This document shows positions 33,034-36,450 of a DNA stretch of 36,450 bases, in pieces. Made by a program: the position numbers and the translations under genes. How positions within the stretch are numbered: the stretch's first letter is position 1; each line of letters begins with the position of its first letter. The notes under the pieces were generated by a model. It saw only the letters and a list, made by a program, of their open reading frames with translations. It did not search any database and was not told where the DNA came from. Source of the DNA: a candidate division TA06 bacterium (GTDB lineage Bacteria; Hydrothermota; DG-26; E44-bin18); contig SOJN01000110.1 of the NCBI GenBank assembly GCA_004376575.1, positions 1 to 36,450 on the forward strand, read 5' to 3'.

Positions 33034-33816
33034 ATGAAAGACTGGAACGGAAAAGACGTTGCAACCGCAAAGAGCAAGGGCGGGGTACTGGTGCTCGCTC
33101 ATCCGCTTGACAACCTGATCTCCACGGGATGTCTTCCGTGGCCCCCGCCGGAGGTCGTTCAGAAGCTCTACCAGAGTCGGCAGGTTCGAGCATTTGGCGA
33201 AGACCAACTCAAAATCTTCCGCCGCTTTGGGCTGGGGTATTACAGCGATTTACAGTCGATTCACAGTGAAGATGCTATCACATGGTCTGTTTTCGGTACC
33301 GTTGCACGGGCAGAGCGAAGTGAAAGGGAGAATTGGCTTGCGGACCTCTTTCAACTCCTCAGGCTTCCTGAGGCATCACCCGACCACGCGGACATATTTC
33401 TGTGGCGGAGGATTCCGCATCCCGACACCCTTGTTCCTGGCGGTCCAGAAATCGATGTTGGCATCATAACTTCCAATGCGCTGGTCCTTGGAGAGGCCAA
33501 ATGGAAGTCGCGCGTGAACGCGACCCAAGGGAGGGAAAAGGACAAGGACCAGATTCAACTGCGTGTCGAGTTTCTGCAGAAATACGGGCATCGCCTCTTT
33601 CCGAGAATCCCCCTGCATGCAGTGGTCGGCGTCAGCCTCCTCCCCGATGCTTTCGCTAAGACAGTGCCTGAGGGGGTGACATTCAGGTCGGTCACGTGGG
33701 AAAGCATTTGCTCTCTTCCCTCTCATCCCCATGCCGCCGAACTGCAGCGATACTTTGAGTGGAAGAGAAGACTCATGATGCCGAAGCACAATCGGATTGA
33801 AAGCGGCGAGAAATAG
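33034..33816 (+). CDS. PD-(D/E)XK nuclease-like protein
   Basis: 260 aa; ATG at 33034 after AAGGAAG (short spacing). No signal peptide. The core EIDVGIITSNALVLGEAKWK gives D141 and E154-x-K156, the PD-(D/E)XK catalytic signature, followed by a helix with Q173/Q175 (KDQIQLRVEFL). The upstream helix SIHSEDAITWSVFG supplies E79, as in many restriction-endonuclease-like folds. The C-terminus has beta strands (LHAVVGVSLLPDAF, VTFRSVTWESIC) and a basic tail. It is probably a metal-dependent DNA nuclease; specificity is unknown and no methylase accompanies it. It lies 267 bases after the SIR2-like gene on the same strand, each gene preceded by the same repeat block. The pair may be one anti-phage module, or two independent cassettes. 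Confidence 0.78.
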   Translation: MKDWNGKDVATAKSKGGVLVLAHPLDNLISTGCLPWPPPEVVQKLYQSRQVRAFGEDQLKIFRRFGLGYYSDLQSIHSEDAITWSVFGTVARAERSERENWLADLFQLLRLPEASPDHADIFLWRRIPHPDTLVPGGPEIDVGIITSNALVLGEAKWKSRVNATQGREKDKDQIQLRVEFLQKYGHRLFPRIPLHAVVGVSLLPDAFAKTVPEGVTFRSVTWESICSLPSHPHAAELQRYFEWKRRLMMPKHNRIESGEK

Positions 33817-33859
33817 GGAGCGATTTTGGTCCAAGCTCTGGAAGATACTTAATGTCTCT

Positions 33860-34054
33860 TGGGTCTTTGGGCTCGATCACTGTTGCGAAAGAATTTGACA
33901 AGCGCCCGCGAATGTGGAAAGATACTCTTGAACGAGGCAATCGCGGTGCCAAGCGTTACGCCTTCAATTGTCAAAAGATCAAGTCGGAGATCCTTCGAGT
34001 ATTCGGAGCCTGTCCTTCGTAGCTCGTCGGAGTTACGGAGGGGGCACCGTCCCC
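33860..34054 (+). repeat. Repeat block with inverted terminal GCACCGTCCCC
   Basis: CTCGATCACTGTTGCGAAAGAATTTGACAAGC and CGCGAATGTGGAAAGATACTCTTGAACG repeat the block seen before the SIR2 and nuclease genes. The right end, GGGGGCACCGTCCCC at 34040-34054, is the inverted end of the family. It closes the nuclease cassette on its right side. Confidence 0.75.
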
Positions 34055-34070
34055 AGTTTTCCACCCTTTG

Positions 34071-34628
34071 TTAGCCTAAGTGTTCGATCAAGATTTTTGT
34101 TCCAATTCCAATCAGAACCAAACCGCCGAGGATTTCCATCTTGTTCCCGAAAACATGCCCCAGTCTATTGCCGGAAAAAACACCTATAAATGACAGAACG
34201 AATGTCACTACCCCAATTATGACTATTGGAGTGACGACCGACACACCGATGAACGCAAATCCAAAACCCACTGCCAACGCGTCAATGCTGGTAGCGACTG
34301 AAAGCAGCAACAGGACATATATGTTCAAGTAGTCGTACTTCCTCTCCGACGGTGCTGGTCTTCCTGACTCGTAAATCATCTTGGCACCTATGAAACTCAG
34401 AAGTGAAAACGCAATCCAGTGGTCTATACCTGAGATGAAATTCGCTAGGCCCATACCTGACAACCACCCCAGCAGCGGCATGATTCCCTGAAATGCTCCA
34501 AAGAACAATGCTATTCGAAAGGCATCTCTCACCTTCAACTCTCTTATTGCTACTCCGCCGGAAACGGATACGGCAAATGCGTCCATCGCCAAACCGAATG
34601 CTATGAACAAAATGTCAGCAATCTGCAT
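34071..34628 (-). CDS. mntP: Manganese efflux pump MntP
   Basis: 185 aa, normal family length. Six hydrophobic segments in two threefold halves carry the MntP signatures GLAMDAFAVSVSGG (residues about 12-25) and ATSIDALAVGFGFAF (about 111-125), whose Asp residues are needed for Mn(II) export in characterised MntP. ATG at 34628; the ribosome site is weak (GGAAAG). Inner-membrane protein exporting Mn2+. In other bacteria it is controlled by MntR and by the yybP-ykoY riboswitch. Neither was recognised here, although a perfect CAGGTTAACCTG palindrome lies just upstream. It is divergent from the His-tailed EamA transporter gene, a second possible metal-linked protein. Confidence 0.93.
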   Translation of the reverse strand: MQIADILFIAFGLAMDAFAVSVSGGVAIRELKVRDAFRIALFFGAFQGIMPLLGWLSGMGLANFISGIDHWIAFSLLSFIGAKMIYESGRPAPSERKYDYLNIYVLLLLSVATSIDALAVGFGFAFIGVSVVTPIVIIGVVTFVLSFIGVFSGNRLGHVFGNKMEILGGLVLIGIGTKILIEHLG

Positions 34629-35108
34629 ATCCAGCTTTCCAGGTTAACCTGCAGAACTTGGGTTGGTTCCCCCGCATTCCCCGATGCTTGAGCTCGAGTA
34701 TAGCATGAAGAAAAGGGTCCCGCCATCCTTCTCCTCACGGGTTCTGTGGTGATCGTTCTTTGGCCATGCGCAACAGTTTCAAGGTCCTCTGTGAAGACCC
34801 GATTACCGGTACACCTAGTACGTAAACCTCAGGCCGGGAATGCGCAACAGCCATGAAATCCGGAGCCCTTGCGCATGTTCTTGCATCTACCATTAGCAAG
34901 ATCGCGGCCATGGGCTCGCCCACTCTCTGCTGGCGATTTGAGTTCGAGCACTGAAACACTAATTTTGGGCAGCTTATAAGACCGTAGAAGATAGACGTAG
35001 CTCTGCTTTTTGCTTGTAAGACTGCTTCCAAAATGCAAAAATACTGAAGGCCGGACCTGCGCGGAGTCAACCAGGGGCATACGCTGGCACCGGCAGAGGA
35101 TGAAATAG
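34629..35108. other. Divergent intergenic region between mntP and the EamA gene
   Basis: 480 bases without the dispersed repeat. Short minus-strand frames (34735-35070) have no ribosome site and no recognisable domain. A GC-rich stretch (34660-34685 on the minus strand, with GGGGAA...GGGGGAACCAACC) could fold into a leader structure of mntP, but I cannot assign a riboswitch class. Confidence 0.45.
34643..34654. promoter_or_regulatory. 12-bp perfect palindrome before mntP
   Basis: CAGGTTAACCTG lies about 15 bases upstream of the mntP start codon, a position suited to an operator or to a small hairpin covering the ribosome site. It does not match the MntR consensus I know, so its role is open. 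Confidence 0.3.
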
Positions 35109-36179
35109 ATGGCTAAGAGTCCGTTGATATTCGTCATAATATCTGCCTCCCTATTTGGCATCAGCCCGCCTCTCGCCAAGCTGCTTGTTACAGATATTCC
35201 ACCGGTCGCTTTGGCCGGACTTCTATATCTTGGTGCATTTGGTGGTCTGTCTCTTTATTCTTTCGGAACAAGAAAAAGAGCGACTGATCCCAGCAGAAGG
35301 GCGGCACCACTGGAAGGAAAGGATTTGCCCTGGTTGGCCGGTGCGGTACTTACCGGGGGAGTGGTAGGGCCAATAAGCATGATGATAGGATTAACGCTTG
35401 TTTCAGGGTTCTCCGCGTCACTACTTCTAAATCTGGAAGGACTCGCCACCTCTCTGATTGCTGTTTTCCTCTTCAAAGAGAATGCGGGAAAACGATTATG
35501 GTTGGCGCTTGTATGTATGACCATAGCGGGAATATTCTTGACCTGGGATCCTGGCCAAAGCAAATTCAGTATAGCGGGACCGGTGTTGATCGTCTTCGCG
35601 ATGGTGTGCTGGGGAGTAGATAACAATCTAACCCGCAACATTTCCGACAAAGATCCCGTACAGATTGCCAGGATCAAAGGTTTGGTGGCCGGAACAATAT
35701 CCCTTTCAATTGCTTTGATCCTCGGGATGAATATGCCACTTGACCATAGGATCGCATTGGCCCTGTTACTCGGATCGTTGAGCTATGGTATTAGCTTGGT
35801 GTTTTTCATCAAAGCACTTGAGCGACTAGGTTCTGCCAGGACTGGGACTTTCTTCAGTTTTGCACCTTTTGTTGGGGCTGTAGTCTCCCTTATCATACTC
35901 AGGGAATGGATCGGATGGGTTGTTTTTCCAGCAGTAGGACTTATGATCGTTGGGGTATGGCTAATAGGTACGGAAAGACATTCGCATCTTCACCTTCATA
36001 GAGCGATAATACACACGCATTCGCACACACAAGGTGACGTACATCACATGCACGACCATGTCGAGAAGATTCAGAAGCCGCATACCCACGAACACACCCA
36101 CGTAGAAGTGTCTCACAGCCATGTTCATTGGCCAGATACCCACCACAGACATGGACATGGAACGTCCGTAGGGGATTGA
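35109..36179 (+). CDS. EamA/DMT-family transporter with His-rich C-terminal tail
   Basis: 356 aa; ATG at 35109 with AGAGGA upstream. About ten hydrophobic helices in two EamA halves (first ~10-140, with LFGISPPLAKLLV; second ~150-285, with VCWGVDNNLTRN, the usual W-x-x-N signature). After residue 289 comes a ~65-residue tail with more than 20 His in HxH patterns (HSHLHLHRAIIHTHSHT, HTHEHTHVEVSHSHVH), likely a cytoplasmic or periplasmic metal-binding tail. DMT proteins export metabolites or small molecules. The tail and the divergent mntP neighbour suggest metal transport or metal control (inference). Confidence 0.88.
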   Translation: MAKSPLIFVIISASLFGISPPLAKLLVTDIPPVALAGLLYLGAFGGLSLYSFGTRKRATDPSRRAAPLEGKDLPWLAGAVLTGGVVGPISMMIGLTLVSGFSASLLLNLEGLATSLIAVFLFKENAGKRLWLALVCMTIAGIFLTWDPGQSKFSIAGPVLIVFAMVCWGVDNNLTRNISDKDPVQIARIKGLVAGTISLSIALILGMNMPLDHRIALALLLGSLSYGISLVFFIKALERLGSARTGTFFSFAPFVGAVVSLIILREWIGWVVFPAVGLMIVGVWLIGTERHSHLHLHRAIIHTHSHTQGDVHHMHDHVEKIQKPHTHEHTHVEVSHSHVHWPDTHHRHGHGTSVGD

Positions 36180-36450
36180 TCTCGGTCGCTGCAAGATGCG
36201 ATGCAAATGTGAAGCGCAAACTTTGTATGTATGCAAGAAGCGGAGGGAATGTCGAGCAGTGTCTTTCGGGACGCAGAGTAGCTGTGCCAAACTAAAACCT
36301 ATGAACACGAAAATAGAAAACGAAATAGGGCCACGCCATAGCAGAGGGCGTGAGGCATATTTCGCCGTGTTTACTCTTTCTTAATGAAAACTCTGGGGAC
36401 GGTGCTTGAGTGCGCCGAGAAGCTCTTTAGCTCTTGCCGGTGTGAGTCCG
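36180..36450. other. Right-edge region entering another composite repeat
   Basis: No gene seen. From 36395 (GGGGACGGTGCTTGAG) the head of another repeat begins; GTGCGCCGAGAAGCTCTTTAGC follows, as at 16505-16530, and the repeat runs off the window. Confidence 0.65.

Noticed and set aside
34629-34735. yybP-ykoY (Mn) or c-di-AMP-type riboswitch before mntP
   Set aside because: The expected conserved segments of either class could not be found in order. Only a GGGGGAACCAACC stretch is suggestive, and the space is short.
34735-35070. Possible minus-strand gene of 111 codons between mntP and the EamA gene
   Set aside because: No ribosome site, no known motif, and it competes with overlapping frames. 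At most a degraded remnant.

Overview
The window looks like a chromosomal segment of an uncultured bacterium of the FCB superphylum, perhaps a candidate phylum such as Eisenbacteria, WOR-3 or TA06. The evidence is a set of secreted proteins with FlgD/T9SS-type C-terminal sorting domains, NosD-like beta-helices, HEAT-repeat exoproteins and beta-propellers, with ordinary Shine-Dalgarno starts (GGAGG) and mid-range GC. No rRNA, tRNA, CRISPR array or transposase was recognised. The phylum assignment is inference.

Layout. 1-2163 (-): 5' part of a large secreted propeller protein running off the left edge. 2753-3490 (+): HEAT-repeat ORF whose 5' end lies in a repeat. 3608-7381 (+): promoter and three-gene secreted set (HENLH metallopeptidase-like protein, HEAT protein, sorting-domain protein). 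8132-9738 (-): propeller plus short M23-like protein. 10346-13751 (+): beta-helix/sorting-domain protein plus propeller. 14228-17545 (-): three single genes (DUF4037-type nucleotidyltransferase, methyltransferase, GNAT). 17985-19452 (-): GRND-repeat propeller and the stump of a disrupted gene. 20177-22011 (-): HEAT protein and permuted NlpC/P60-like protein. 22683-26091 (+): paralogous copy of the 10-14 kb beta-helix/propeller pair. 26598-27470 (-): second methyltransferase. 27884-30558 (-): propeller and P-domain/M23 protein sharing an N-terminal domain. 31531-33816 (+): SIR2-like protein and PD-(D/E)XK nuclease-like protein, a candidate defence pair. 34071-36179: MntP-type Mn efflux pump (-) and His-tailed EamA transporter (+).

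The most distinctive feature is the punctuation between these modules. Nearly every gap longer than 300 bp contains a composite, non-coding repeat assembled from shared blocks. Typical members start with GGGGACGGTGCTTG or CCTCGGTGCTTGACA and end with GGGGGCTGTCCCC or GCACCGTCCC(C/T). They lie in the same orientation whatever the direction of the genes. At least four ORFs start or stop at, or within, a repeat border (2753, 8132, 20177, 27884), and one signal-peptide gene (18197) is cut after about 40 codons. This points to mobile, MITE-like elements, or to recombination at them, building and eroding the region.

Two ~3.9-kb segments (about 10.1-14.0 and 22.4-26.3 kb) are diverged duplicates with a 281-bp stretch of complete identity, which suggests recent gene conversion. 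The SIR2/nuclease genes are each preceded by the same repeat block carrying a TTGACA-17-AAGAAT-like promoter. That makes this the best candidate for an undescribed functional system here.
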